NCBI GenBank assembly: GCA_026874595.1 | Contig: CM049309.1 | Coordinates: 55,712,079-55,776,078, forward strand | Length of the DNA: 64,000 bases | Source of the DNA: Sipunculus nudus | Taxonomy: Eukaryota > Annelida > Sipuncula > Golfingiida > Sipunculidae | Reading direction: 5' to 3' | In this document: in pieces, positions 35,201 to 49,500 of the stretch | How the letters are laid out: every line of letters starts with the position of its first letter | How positions within the stretch are numbered: the stretch's first letter is position 1 | Made by a program: the position numbers and the translations under genes | Notes under the pieces: generated by a model | Seen by the model: only the letters and a program-made list of their open reading frames with translations | Database searches by the model: none | What the model was told of the DNA's origin: nothing

Positions 35201-36334
35201 TCGTCTTTAGGATATCTTGCGAACGCGATTACTATGAAGGGCTGAATATTTTTCTTCAACATTTTTAACACTCATTGTTTCAACCGAAATCTTGGACGAG
35301 TTTGAATTCCGGTGACCTTTACTTTCATCTTCAAGGTTAAATCTGCCGAAATGTAAAATTCTTTTGAGCCCCATAACTTTTGAAGCGCTTCACATTTTCC
35401 CTCAGATTTGTACACAAATTTTTCCTACCAAGTTCTTCGCCGAGTTTGAAAACCGGTTACCTTGACCATGATCATCAAGGTCAAATCAGCTGAATTATAG
35501 TTATTCCTTTGTGAACGTGAGAAGTTTTGAAGAGCTGTATATTTTCCTCCAAAATTTAAAAAACTGGTGATCATGGCCTTCATCTTTAAAGTCAAATCTG
35601 CCGAAATGTAAAATTTTTGGTAACCCCATATATTTTGAAACGCTTCACATTTCTCACCATGTCTTTATTGGTACAACCTATATGCAATGGGGGAGATATA
35701 TGTTTTTGCAAGTGCGAAAACAAGCCATTCTAATTTTTATTTGACGACTGAATGATTATTGTTAAAACCCAGCACATTTATTGTTGCCATGGATACAGAG
35801 ATATTTATGTCACACACCTGTCATTGCTTCCATGCAGGAGCTTAATTTTCTTGGTAAACTTGTAAACATACCATACATGGAAGATTATAAAAGGCTTACG
35901 CATTACATTAATATATTTAGACTGCTTTGACACACATATACATACATGTACATTCCACAAAGAGTTATACAAATATGGAACTGGCAGTTGTACTCTGTCT
36001 AATTGCAGTTACAGCAGAAGCTTGTGGAAGTTGACGGAATGCTGGAGTTATTACTGGATGGACTTGTCAGGCGGAATCTGGATAAATGTGTCAACATCAT
36101 CATTGTGGCTGATCATGGTAATGTAGCATCCAGTCGCTCTCTATTATAATCGTTTATTAAGAGTTTCTCTCATATATCACTTGTGGTATTGCTCCTTCAC
36201 CAAGGAATAAATCTGATATTTTCATTTTATAATTCATTGAAGTTATCTGTTATAAAAATATCCAAATTCCTTTTATATGATAGTATGATATTAATGAAAT
36301 AAAATCGTTTATGAGAGGGAGGTCAAAACTGAAA

Positions 36335-36397
<63 letters not shown>

Positions 36398-39300
36398 TAT
36401 GTGTGTGTTGTGCATTAATTTTAGGTATATTGTAGGTAAATATTGTAGATATTTGTTTATTGTAGGTGTATGTTGTAGGTATGGAAGGAGTGAACTGTAA
36501 ACGTTTAGTCAAGTTACAGTCTTATATTAAAACCAACGACTACTACATCTATGAAGGGGCGTTTGGCCGTGTAACAAGCAGCTATGTATACAGAAACAGA
36601 CAGATTGTACCACAAACAGACGGAGGTATAAGTCAGATTACAGATAACATCATAGTGTCTTCTTTTAGAAAGTCAATACACCATTCACATGCTGGCACTC
36701 TTTAACTCGTTCTTCTGCCCTATTGATCAACGTTTCACCAGAATATAACCGTGTTGACAAATGATGATATTTTGTTGATACTTTTATATTAGTATTGGTG
36801 GGAAAATGCGTGACTTACTTCAACGAAAAGTGTATCATTTGTCTTTTTTACATCGAAATAAAAGAAGACTCAATGTTGCCCAACACAAATAATCCTATTA
36901 TACCTTAAATATCTCCATACTATTTGAAAAAAATATAATTTTTCTTCTGGTCATGGCGAATTTTCTTTCCTGTACAATTCCTATTTAAGTATACATAGCG
37001 TGCTTGATATAATTTATTTATTACCAGACACACCTGACGAGATTGTGAAAAAGTTGGAATGCAAGAACGAATATATGAATGTTTATAAGAAAGAAGATTT
37101 GCCGAGAAGACACCATTTTTCAAATAACAAACGCATTGACGAGGTCATCATGACTGCCAAGCCAAAGTGGCAAATCAGCAGGTACATGTAATTAATTACC
37201 AATGTTGGGTGTACTGTGGTTTATACACTAAGGAGGTATAATTGACTTGCTTCCTATGTCCCTCTCCATGTCCATTGTGGTATACAGGGCAATGCACTAA
37301 ACCCTTCAGCTTCACTAGGTAAATGGCAACTCTTTCCATCCTCTTTCGGGATCTCCTTCTCTCAACTTCTGCTGTCGTTTCTCAGTTATTAAGCCTATTC
37401 GGTGTATGTCTCTATGTATTTTCCCTGGCGGTTCCTAAGTGAAAGCTACATTTATGAACTATTGGCCTCCTTTCTAGGGACATATCCGAGCCACTTTCAC
37501 CGTCTTACTTAAATATAGTATGTTACTGAAGTCACTTTGATATTTTTGTTTACTTAATTGTATCTGCCAAACCAGAGCTTTCAGCCGACCGCCGCCAACT
37601 CTGCCGCCACATAGGTTTCCGGAGGTTAACTCCGTAACCACTGGACGGAATTTTGATCGGGTCACATGTGAACTGCTGCGCCTTCATTTTGGGTTAACCT
37701 CTGATATTTCCTGTCCGGACAGGTGTCACCACTTATAACCAGGGCACAGCGGCGATAACAGTCATGTTTAAATGGCAGACATCCAAGCTAATATGCAAAC
37801 CTTCGTAAAGGGTCAAAAGTCTATTTAGCCAATGAAAGGAGACTGCCATTTGATACGGACTAAAGCATGTTTGACCTGACATTTGACCGAGTCAAGGCCT
37901 CACTTAGGTGATCAGAAAATGTAAACAACATTGGACTCTCGATCCCTGGGGACTCATATATTATTTCAGCATACAATAATGGTTAATCCCTCAATTCATG
38001 CAGGTTATCCTTTTGCATAATGTTTAAGGACAACAAATGTCCCTGCTGTATTATCGTGCATTAATGTCTGCAACAATTCTGGCACCATTTTCTTTTAAAT
38101 GTGGTTGGCTTTTTCATATCTGCTTTTCTTTTAAGTTCCTGAGTTATAAATAGTTAAATTGACAAAACATTCTCCTCGAATATTCTGAACGTTTTGTCCG
38201 TCTTTCATTTCATTGATTTCCATGATAAAGGTGATAAAGTTTATGAGGTAATAAAGTTTTAGTTATGCTGCTCACATTTCCATTGATCACCTTCCACCAA
38301 CTTCTGCTCCGACAGATATGTTACCCCTTCATCATATTTCATTTCTTTTCCTCCGATCGATATAAAAAAGTTCTGTTGTTAATTCTTAAGAACTCTATTG
38401 TTTATTTCTAAAATCCAACTAATCTTTCTACCTTTTCAGTTGTTCATTACGTTCTTGAATTTACGTGCGATTGTTTGTTAAAAGCACCTTTTCAGTTACC
38501 TGGTATGTTAAATATACACGAACTTCAATATTCTTTCCCTAAAATATTATGATTTCTGACAATATTTCGCTCTAAAACCGTTCCTTACTTCTGTACAAAA
38601 GTAGAAAAAAGTGCATCCGGGCAAGATAAGCGGTGCAAAATACAAGTATATTTATATAGCGCCCGCTTCCCGCCGATTACTCTTCTATGTTCCTTCTTTT
38701 ATGTTACTTTTCCCTGCTTGTCGCGCATGCGCAAGACCAGACCTATAGTCATGCAGTCTTGTTATGATAAACATACTCATCGTACTGTTTTTACTTACAC
38801 ACAGAACCATATAAACGTATAAAGTAGGTGAACTGGAGAGGGCAGATCCGTGTACCCGGATGGTTGTGCTTGGAAAAATTTTGTATTCAGCCAAAATGAA
38901 CTAATGGCATGAAATAATGCCCATATTATAGCAAATAATAATTTACCTTAAAAGGTGCTATTTTCATATAGATATTCAAGGTCGTCTTATAATGCTGTAT
39001 AATTCAGATCAAGTTCCTCGTCTCTTTCCTTCAGATTTGCACTCCATCAATTCCACTACTATTATAAAATTAATCCTGATCACATCTTAGGTGAGCCCGT
39101 CTTAATATCAAACGCCAGCTAAAAACCTTCGTCTCCTCCTCGTACACCCTTGTATATATGGTAGTTATTGTAAATAAACTGTAGTACCTATGAATATCTT
39201 AAACCCTGTCCATTCTCGTATTGTCAAACGCCTTCGTGAAGTGCATAAAATTTATATTTAAAAGAACCTGCAATTCAATTTCTACCTTCGTTATATTTTT

Positions 39301-40489
39301 TTTTTTGCGACCTGTGGTTCTTTTTTCCGCTTTAAATTATCTCTTCATTTTATAGGGGTGTCTGTATATCCCTTTATCTTTTCTCTTAAAATCATCGCCC
39401 GGATCAAACCGAAATGAAAAAGTTTAGAAATGAAACATTTTGTAAGGTCTCCTGTTTTGGTACTTTGGTTATCAGACATTTTTCTTAGTGTTTTATCTTG
39501 TGTATATTTACATTACGAATATTCACAATAATCTCCCTACATTAACGACATTTTAAGTATTAATGTTCTCAGATTGCCTTCTTTGGCTAGCTCTCACTCC
39601 GTTGTACGTTCTTCTCATTACATTTCTTCCTGATTTATTCTTGTTTTCTCCAGCTTCATTTGCATACCTGTTGTGACTTTAGATTTCATTTCCTTGTTTT
39701 TCTTTTTTTGTTTTCGAGTTTTTTTCTTTTTTTTTTAACACTTTTACCCTCTAAGATATCGCATAAGAGTTTATACAGTATGGATAAAGCGTACACCTTT
39801 AATTATATGCCAATTGTATGCCACTTGTATGTAAGTGTACTCACTGGCTGTAGACAGAGAACTAACAGTGACGGTAATTCTTATTGTAATTTAGATTGTC
39901 ATTTGGCGCATATTGTGAACTACAGACTGTAGATTTATACATTTTATATGTAGCGTGTGCTGTGATTTGCAAACGGTAATTTCTACAATACAGATCTGAT
40001 ATAGTTAACACTGAAAGTATTAATCATCATAACGACTGTCAGTATGTTTTAATGCATATATTGATTATTTTATATTATATTTGATTAAAAATTTGTCATA
40101 TAATTTTACATATTGGTTTATTTCCCAACAGAAATGGAAAGCCGAACAAGTTTTGTAAAGGTGGAGGGCATGGCTACGATACCGTCCTGCCAAGCATGCA
40201 CGTCGGTATCAAAGATAACTCTCCGCCGTTTATTTGCCTATTTTAGTTAGCCATTGTTAAATTTATAATAATAATATATTTGATAGAGCTGATATATATG
40301 AAAGATTTAAGAGGAAAAGCGGGATTTTTCAGCAACTGATTCAGTCTACTCGAAATAACACTAACTTCGCCTATTTTTTTTATGCATTAATTATTTTCAA
40401 CTTTGACGGGCAACAACGTTCCTCTCATTGGTAGCCTCGCTTCCATTGGAAAACTGAAGTGGTCGTATCATAAAGACAATGGAAAATGA

Positions 40490-40526
<37 letters not shown>

Positions 40527-43500
40527 CGTTATATCTAAATTTAGTCTATGTGAATTCTCAACAAATTCTCTTTTTTTCGAATTATCATTTGCGTTATCAG
40601 TAAATAATTCTGAGACAAAAAGAGTAATAAGATACTTTATAACTGTACCTTTATACATAAAAAAAATATATCCATGTTTCAACCTTACTTGTCCTATTAC
40701 AGTCTCTTTCTATTACAGTCACTGTTTATGGCCTACGGACCAGACATTGCTCAGATTGGAGAGGTGGATCCATTCGACAATATTGAGATCTACAATTTTA
40801 TGGCTGGTACGTAATGAGATGTATCGGTTTATGTCAGTTATGTATACAAATATAATATCTTATGGCTGGTACATGAGATCCCTTCGACAGGCCTGACAAC
40901 TATCGAGCTTTGCTGTTGATATATTTTTCAAAACATAAATAACCAATCATATGACCGTTACGTAATGAGATCTACAATCTCCTTACTAATGTCAGATAGG
41001 CCACAAGATATTCTGTAATTTAATAACCTACATGAATCATGTGAACTGATAGTTTAATTTCAACATCCATAACCTTATGACTCGCCGGTATCGATACCTA
41101 TGCCTCAAAGGCTTTATGATATGGTGATATAAAGCGTTTGAAGGTATCGAGGTCTATAACTGATGACCGGTAGGTATTGAGACCAAATAACCTTATGACT
41201 TGTTGGTATCTGGAATATAACTGATGGCTGGTAAGTATTTAGACATACACTTTATAATCGGTTGGTAGGTCTATCGAGACCTATGACAGTATGGCCTGAG
41301 GATATGACAATAAAAACCCTTGTGCTGACAGGTATTGAGACCTACAGTATTATGACTTGCGGATCATATGGCTGTATAAACCCCAAGAGCCGGTAGGTAT
41401 CGAGGTTTATAAACTGATGGCCACATGACAGCCGTTGGGTATTGAGGTTTCTGTTACATGTAGTATTGCGACTACAACACTATGGCTGGTAGGTGAGGAG
41501 TCCTATAACTCACTGTTTTATATGTCATAGGTAACTAGATCCCTTATCTTATGGTCGTTAGATACTGAGGGGCCTTTCGCAGTTATCGTGAAAACTGTTG
41601 TAGGTAGTTTTCGAGAAATACAGCCTTATAACTGGTAGAAGACCTATAAACTTACAATCAACAGCTATAGAAATATTACGTTTAACAAATATATTACATA
41701 TCAAGTGATACATATCATCTCCGATACTATGATCAAACAGATCTGTGCTTATTTAAGATTTGTTGGGTGTGACGCCTGCTCCTAATAATGGCACTGCAGG
41801 ATCGCTGAGACACCTGTTGAAGAAGCCAGCAGATCTGTGGCTTAAACCCCCACCAGAGGGCGCTTACTCCAACTGTCCGTATCCATCCGTATCTGAGGAA
41901 GAAAAGCGGCTGACCAGTAGTAACTCCTGCACGTGTCCAACAAGACAGGTACTTATTATATCAAAGCTTTAAATTACGCTGTAAGACGTGGTATTATTGA
42001 GAAAATGTATCACACCATAGTTTGTCATCATCTTTCGAATTAATTCAATATACTTTAGGTATATGAACACTTTTGATAGTTTTGTTGCGATCAAATGTAT
42101 AGGAGGCTTTGCTGGGACATGTTCTGATACCATATATTCTCTATTAAATGGCAGCATTTTACCAATGTAACTGTGATGAAACTGAACAGCCGACTTGACC
42201 TGAACCAGGATCAGATGGAAGCCGCCTCAAAACAACACCTCCCTACAGGGGCACCCGAGATGAATATGGTGGACACGAAGCCCTGTCAGCTCACACACAC
42301 AGATTATATCAGCGGCTACAGCCACGAGTACCGAATGCCACTTTGGACAGCGTTCCTGCTTAACGGAGAGGTAAGACAAAGTGACGTCACGTGAACGTGA
42401 TATGACGTCTTTCAGATATGCATATACTGACACATTAGATCAGGGGCTAAAGGCACGAGTAGCGAGTGCCCCTGAGGAATGCCACTGCTCACCAACGTAA
42501 CGTGTATCACGTACAGTGACGTCATTCATACATAGTGACAGACAAATAATATTAGCAGCTTCAGCCACTGTAGAGGACAGCTTTCCAGCTTGACGGAGAG
42601 GTAAGAAATGGTGACGTCACGCATTGTGAAGTCACGGAAACATACTGATGCGTTTAAAATGATGCATATTTCATTTCCCAAATATAACTTGCCAGTTTAT
42701 TGCCACTCTGGACAAAGCTCTGGTTCATGCGTTCTCAGTCTCTCTGTCAACACTAGTTAAACGGTAATGGTTGGACTGGATTTCAGCATGCAGTACTCAC
42801 GATGTTTCCATCATTCGGGTCTTAATTATGACGTCCTCCTAGATCCGATACATTTTCTGGGTACTCCGATAGGGAGGACCGTTTGACAAAATGCAGAAAC
42901 TGTTTGAACATTTGTATTTCAGGACGATTTTGGAAGGCCAAACGTGAAATCCCGACTCAATCGATTGATCCCTGATTGCTCACGAGCGGATGTTCGTCTT
43001 CCTGTCAATAGGAGAACCGAGTGTTCTTCATACATTGATCCGGATAAAGACATAGTGCCGGGCTTCCTCTTCCCACCAGGTCAGTAGTATTTATTATAGG
43101 GAGATCATGCAGCTCTTTTAGTACATATTTTATCTATATAGGGTTAAAAGATAGATCTATATGTGGTGCTAAGAGACTTCGACGAAGACATGTTTTATAT
43201 CATGGTAATGTTATCTACCTTTACAAAATAACAATTCACCAACCCCTGAAGTACTTAGTGGGGAATTATGAATGGCCTCCATTTCCATTATTCCGCTATT
43301 AATTCTATTGTGACTCGTTACCTGTTTATCTACAGTAGGCCTATTCTGTGTGTGTTTGTGTGTTTCAGGGTTTGCAAGCTCGACTGAGTCACAATTTGAT
43401 GCCTTAGTCTCATCTAACATTGTACCGATGTACAAAGGATTTGCAGAAGGTGAACCATCTCCCGTCTCTGAAATCGCTACTAAGTAAAATTAAGACACTG

Positions 43501-46500
43501 AGAACATGATTCTTATTCATTTAGGCATTTAAGTAGAATAGAGGGATAGGGCGGGGGGGGGGGGGGGGTAAATGGATGAAAATAGCGTGTAAAGTCTCAT
43601 AATTGATGATGCGTTGTAACCTAATAATGATAATTTTACCCAGAACAGGTGCTCTAGTAAAGTACCTCGTGAGGTACCTCGTTTTCTGGGCAGTATGTAG
43701 CGCTAGACATAGGGGAAGTTAAAGTAGTGTAGGGACAACCTCTGACTAGCCCGATAGGTATCACACAATACTTGAAGTACATAATCTAAACTTTATATGA
43801 GGAGAAAAAAGCAAAACATGACATAACTTGCATATTTGATGTTTATAAATTTTACAGGAGTGTGGCGGGATGCGATGCTACTTGTTGAAGAATATTCATT
43901 TAAATATAAAACTGTCCACGTGACGGCCGGTCCTCTGTTTGATCACGATGCTGATGGACTCAGGGATATCCTGGAGTCCATTGAAGAGTGAGTATTTAAG
44001 TATATGTAAATCTGTTCAAGTGACCGCTGGTCCTCTGGTTTGACGCTGACACAAATGATATCAGATTGAAGTTGCCGTTATATGGCTTCTAGAGGTCTCT
44101 CGCTAAATATGGCCTATCGAAGAATAAACTAAAAGCCTATATATTACCGGTAAGATATGTATGAAGTTGTATGTATTTTGATATATACGACGTATCTTAA
44201 TACAGACGATAATTACAGTTAACGCCAACCCAAAAACCCAAACATGTGTTTTATAAAATAGAAATAGAAAAGACCCTGTTCCTTATATGATATAAATTAT
44301 ATATGTATCTGTAAAGGTATTTAACAGCACCATACATACTAAGAAAACCTCATTATCCAGGGCACCTGTTCCATTGTCGCAGTGTCTAACATTTAGTGGT
44401 GTTACCTATGTACATGATATATGTTATTCACTCTATGAAGTTACAAGGATCTACTTTTTTCTTGCCTTCCAGACGAGCTGGAGATGATAAAATACCAGTT
44501 CCGTCACACTTTTACGTGGTTCTGACAAAATGTGACACCAACCCTTGCACGACGAGACGCCAGCCGATGACAATAGTCATTCCTCACAGGAAGAAGGTTG
44601 ACAACTGTCAGGTAAACCTAGTTGTGTTTGCACAGATTCAGAATTTACGCACATTAGCAATATAACGCAGCAAATACTTATTATTTATAAATATATTGCA
44701 TTATATTAATGTAACCGTGCGCACAAAGGCGTTCCTACTGGCCTTGGAAATGAAGCTTGCTTTTCTAGTGAAGCGGTATGAACGCCACACGTGCGCCGTG
44801 GATTTTGGTTCGAATCCAGGACCGGCTCAATATTTCCCCGGGAAGAATGATTTCGTGATATATGGGGGCTCGTCCGGGAAGACGTCCAACTTTGGGGCCC
44901 GGGGAAATGTGGTTGGAAGTAATTGGATAATTAAAGCCACTTAGGTCACAAAAAGTGCCACTTCTAGGTCTCGCTCTGAAAGCAGGACACTCTTAGGAGG
45001 GAGTGTGTTACGGGATGCATATAAAAAGAGGACAGAACTGTCTCGGTAGGTAAGCTTGCTTTATTAGTCTAGCAGGTAGAACATTTTACTTGTAGGTCAC
45101 AGGTTACGGGTTCGATTTCACATTCAGCCCTGTTTGTGTTTTCACCAGTTACAAAGGTATAGAGCAGCGGTGGGATCCTTTGAATTTGAGCGTAGCTTTA
45201 TGTCCCGAACTGGTCACTAGTTTGAATCTCGGTATGGCTTCGGAAGTTCTGAGTAACATAGTTCTAGGAGAGATTGTTAATATAACTGCATACACAAAAG
45301 CGTTCCTACTGGCCTTTCTAGAGAAGCTTGTATTTTAAGTCAAGCGGTAGAAGGTCGGAACTGTGTGTCACAGGTTGCGGGTTCGAATCAACATTCAGCT
45401 TTATTTCTATATTCACCCTATACATTAATCACACGGGATTGAGCATCAAGTCAAGCAGCATTCCTTGTTGCCTCCCTTCTAAGTGTTTCTCAGTGCTTTA
45501 AAAGAGAAGACTTTGCTGGTATTTCTCACATTAGGACAGAAATTAATAATTGAATGATTGCCTCCTCGCTTCTTTGGCTGATGGTCTTGCATTTGAACAG
45601 CCAGTAGTTTGTCACAGTCTGCGGTGAAGTACGATCATTCGGAGACTCCATTAGTTTTGAGCGACCATGTCTCCAGCAGGTGCCCCTTGGTCCCATTTAT
45701 GTTAGCAGCGTATCCGAGGCATGGAGGCTAGTATCCATGATTTTCTGTCACTATTAAAATCAGACGGATGATAGGGTGTTTTCAGCATGAAATGTACCAG
45801 ATGCTTTCACTGAGACTGACATAGAACTTAACCAGAGTAGAAAAAAGCGTCCCACCTTCACTATATATAAAAAAATATCGTATGTATTGGCACAATACTC
45901 GCGTCTGTTCCATCTGTGTCTCAGGTTTTAACAACTAATCTTTGATAAAATTATGGTATATCAGTTATTAGCTAGTTTTTTGTTGATACTCTTCCCAGGA
46001 GAACGACACGTTTTCTTACTTACAACTGAACACAGCCCGGGCGCGGGACGTGGAGCTGCTGACCGGACTCAACCTGTTCACCTCCGTCTCCCAGCAACAA
46101 CGAATACAGATGTTGATTCACCTGGAAGAACATCTGTGGGACAGAAACTCCTGGTTAGACACGGACACGTGCACTGTACACGACAACAGTAACTGTCCGG
46201 CGGGGTGAGTTAAAATTACGATTAGAGGGGTGTTCAGCACCAGTCAAATCGTTTGAATACTGACGTCATGTTATTGTTTAATGATTCTTCACGGTAAAAA
46301 TTTGTGACGGATGATATCGAACACAATGGACTAGTATCAGCAAATATTTTTTGCGTTTTACTATGACTTTTATTTTATGGGCTTTATTTTATGAGCCTGC
46401 TTAATGCTACAATATAGTAGAATTCTATTGTTTTGTTCTTCCACATAGCCAGGGTTAATGGTGAATTTATATATTTACACTTATTCAGAAGACACCCACT

Positions 46501-49500
46501 GCTGCTGGTGTCCATTGATGGGTTTCATCCTGATTATCTGATGAGGAATCTGACACCGACCATCCAAAGGCTGTATGACTGTGGGACGTCGGCCCCGGCC
46601 ATGAGGAGCGTATATCCCACCGTCACATTTCCTAACCATTATACACAAGTTACTGTGAGTCATCATTATCACACCAAACCGTCGGACAAAATATGTTTTA
46701 GGCATTGTTGTGCCGAACACTAGATATTCATATATTTGGTAGAACTCACATAGTTTAGCTTAAGGTTTTGGTGGCTGCTTCTCTGTGATCACGTTCATGC
46801 TATGGGTCTAAAGGCTGAAGTGTCATGTCATATTTTAATTGAGAGCCTACAAGAAGTATAACGGTTAAGCCAACACAGTGTATTCTTCTTTCTACTCTGT
46901 CCTATACTTGACCTCAGAATATATCCATCTTTCAATCTTCTTCCATTGACCAATCACTCCACTGTACCTATGCAGTGTATCTTCAGCCTGTGAATCAATT
47001 TTTCTTATATTTTCTTTCATATTATTTATCACATCCTTGTAAACACATCATTTCAATAGATTTGCCGCTTTTATCATTTCATATTCTTGTCTTTTTTTCA
47101 GTGTGCTCAGTACGCGCTTCTTAGATCATCACATTTCAATCTTTGTGTAGATCGTAGAATTTCGTATTAGCGGCTGGATGTTACATTAGTTTCAGTGTGT
47201 GATCAGGACGTCGATCTTATTTAGTTCAGTGCTAGAACTGCAGAATCCCGTATGGGGTGGCTAATCCTCATAAAAATTCAGTGCTCGAATCGTAGATATA
47301 TGTATTTGGGGCATCATGGGTAAGGTATTTTGATACTATCCATGTCCAGTGAGACACTGCATGGGATATGTTTTTAAAGCAAGGTTATGAAGAGGGAAAA
47401 TTAAATCAAAATGATTGTAATGTATACGAGAAGTTCGATGGGTAATCAATATTCATCAGTTTTCCCTTACTCTGATTTTTATATGGCAGGGTCTGTACCC
47501 CGAGAGTCACGGCATTATCGCCAACAGCATGTATGACCTGTCCATTGGCGCGTACTTCTCTTTATCAACAGACAACAAAACGGATCAAAGATGGTGGCAT
47601 GGAGAACCTGTGCGTGACAAAACCTTTTTTTATTTCTCCTAAGATAATATGTAACGTTCCCAGATATATTGAAAATCAGATCTTGCTTTGTATATGTTTA
47701 TTTATGCTTCTTTATGAATAATCTGTATTATCGTGCAGGCCATATTTATTTAATAATTTCCACATTATTTTATCAGTAATATATTATGTAATTATTTTTA
47801 TTAAATAAATAAACAACATACTTCGAAGGCACCGGTGTTATTAAAGAGAAACATTATGTTTTATAAATGTGTTAAGTTCAATAATTTCTTTGTCCTCCGC
47901 TTTAGCTATGGAATACTGTTGAGAAAAACAACAAAACCAGTATGACATTAATGTGGCCTGGAAGTGGAGTGGAAATTCAAGGTGAGCGACAGATATATCT
48001 AAACTTAATTCAGACACCGGTCCACCAGGTGTTTTACCTGGGGATGATGAATATATATATGTTATATGACTCATACAGAGCGTCTTTAGCTTGAATTTTA
48101 ACGGTTTTAAATTTAATTTCAATAACCATAAACATTAAGAATAATTGACTGACCTTAATTTTTCCACCATCTATCAGTTTTCTCTTATGTTTACCGTCTT
48201 CGTTGAAGACACAGCTTAATAGCATATCATCGAAACAAAGTTTAATAAATAATGAGTTTTTTTTGTATTGCTCTTGACAAAATGTACTCCCCTTTTTTGT
48301 TTTGCTTTAGATGTTCTGTATTCCCTCTTTTGTATTGTTCCAGACATTTTGTATTCCTCTTTTTTGTACTTGTATTTCGCCAGACATTTTGTATTCCTGT
48401 TTTAGTATTTGTATTGCTCAAGACATTTTGTATTCCTCTTTTTGTACAAAGTATGTATTGCCCAGGCCATTTTGTATTTCGCTTTTTGTATTTATATTGC
48501 TCCAGACATTTTGTATTCCTCTTTTGAGGATATCGTTAAAATGAATAAAAAACATATAATAAAAACTTCCTTAAAATTTGGCGGAAAATCTGACTTCTCC
48601 CAACGATTACAAAAAATATTTGTCAAACGGGTTTCGTGCAGGTATATTGGTGAAAATACAGGAAAAAAAAACAAGTTGTTACAAACGTATCCTCTTTACA
48701 TAAATTTCCAAATTTATTAGATCTGGTCGACCAAGAAAGGGCCTTTGACACCTTAGAAAAAGATTTCTTATGGCAAACGTTAAATGAATACAGTATACCT
48801 AGTTACTACTTGGAATAAGTCAAGGTTCTTTAACCCGAAATAAGTAAGTGTATAATGAACAAGTTCAACAAGGGTGTTCATTATCGCAAATACCAAATTT
48901 ATTTTGGCACATGAATTATGGTCGATTAATATCCTAATCGATAGGTCAATAAGAGGGGTTATTTTTGTAAATTGGAAATAAATATTTCACAGTTGGCGGA
49001 CGATACCACTTGTTTTGTTGCTGATTTGGTGTCGAAAACGGCTTCTTTAAACTTTTAATCATTTTCATTTTTAATCAAAATCGGATCTGAAAAAAATCTG
49101 ATTTGGTGTCAGGAAAACGGCTTCTTTAAACTTTTAATCATTTTCATTTTTAATCAAATTCGGATCTATAAGTAAATCTAGAAAAACGGAAGTCCTCTGG
49201 CTAGGCTGTAGAGCAGGAAAAAAGAATGGCGATCTACCAGTTAGTTGGACAGTTACAGAATTTCCTGTACCGGTAAAAACACTTTGTAGAAGAGAACGTG
49301 AATCTGTGGAATATACTATAAAGGGGAAAATATAGAGAATGAAGTTACTGTTTAAACCATTGTGTCGTGGATCACAAACTCTTAAGAGCAAGATTTTAAT
49401 CACCAAGAATATCGGTCTGTCACAGCAAATGTGTTGTATGTCCCTGGGTAATATACCAGATTTATATATAAAAGAGGAAAAGCGCAGTATCCATTCATTT

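Noticed and set aside
40807..41640. CRISPR-like repeat array
   Set aside because: Repeats are highly diverged, irregularly spaced and clearly derived from an exon junction in a eukaryotic gene.
44766..44817. Functional tRNA gene
   Set aside because: A and B boxes are present, but no paired acceptor or anticodon stems were seen; a tRNA-derived SINE fits better.
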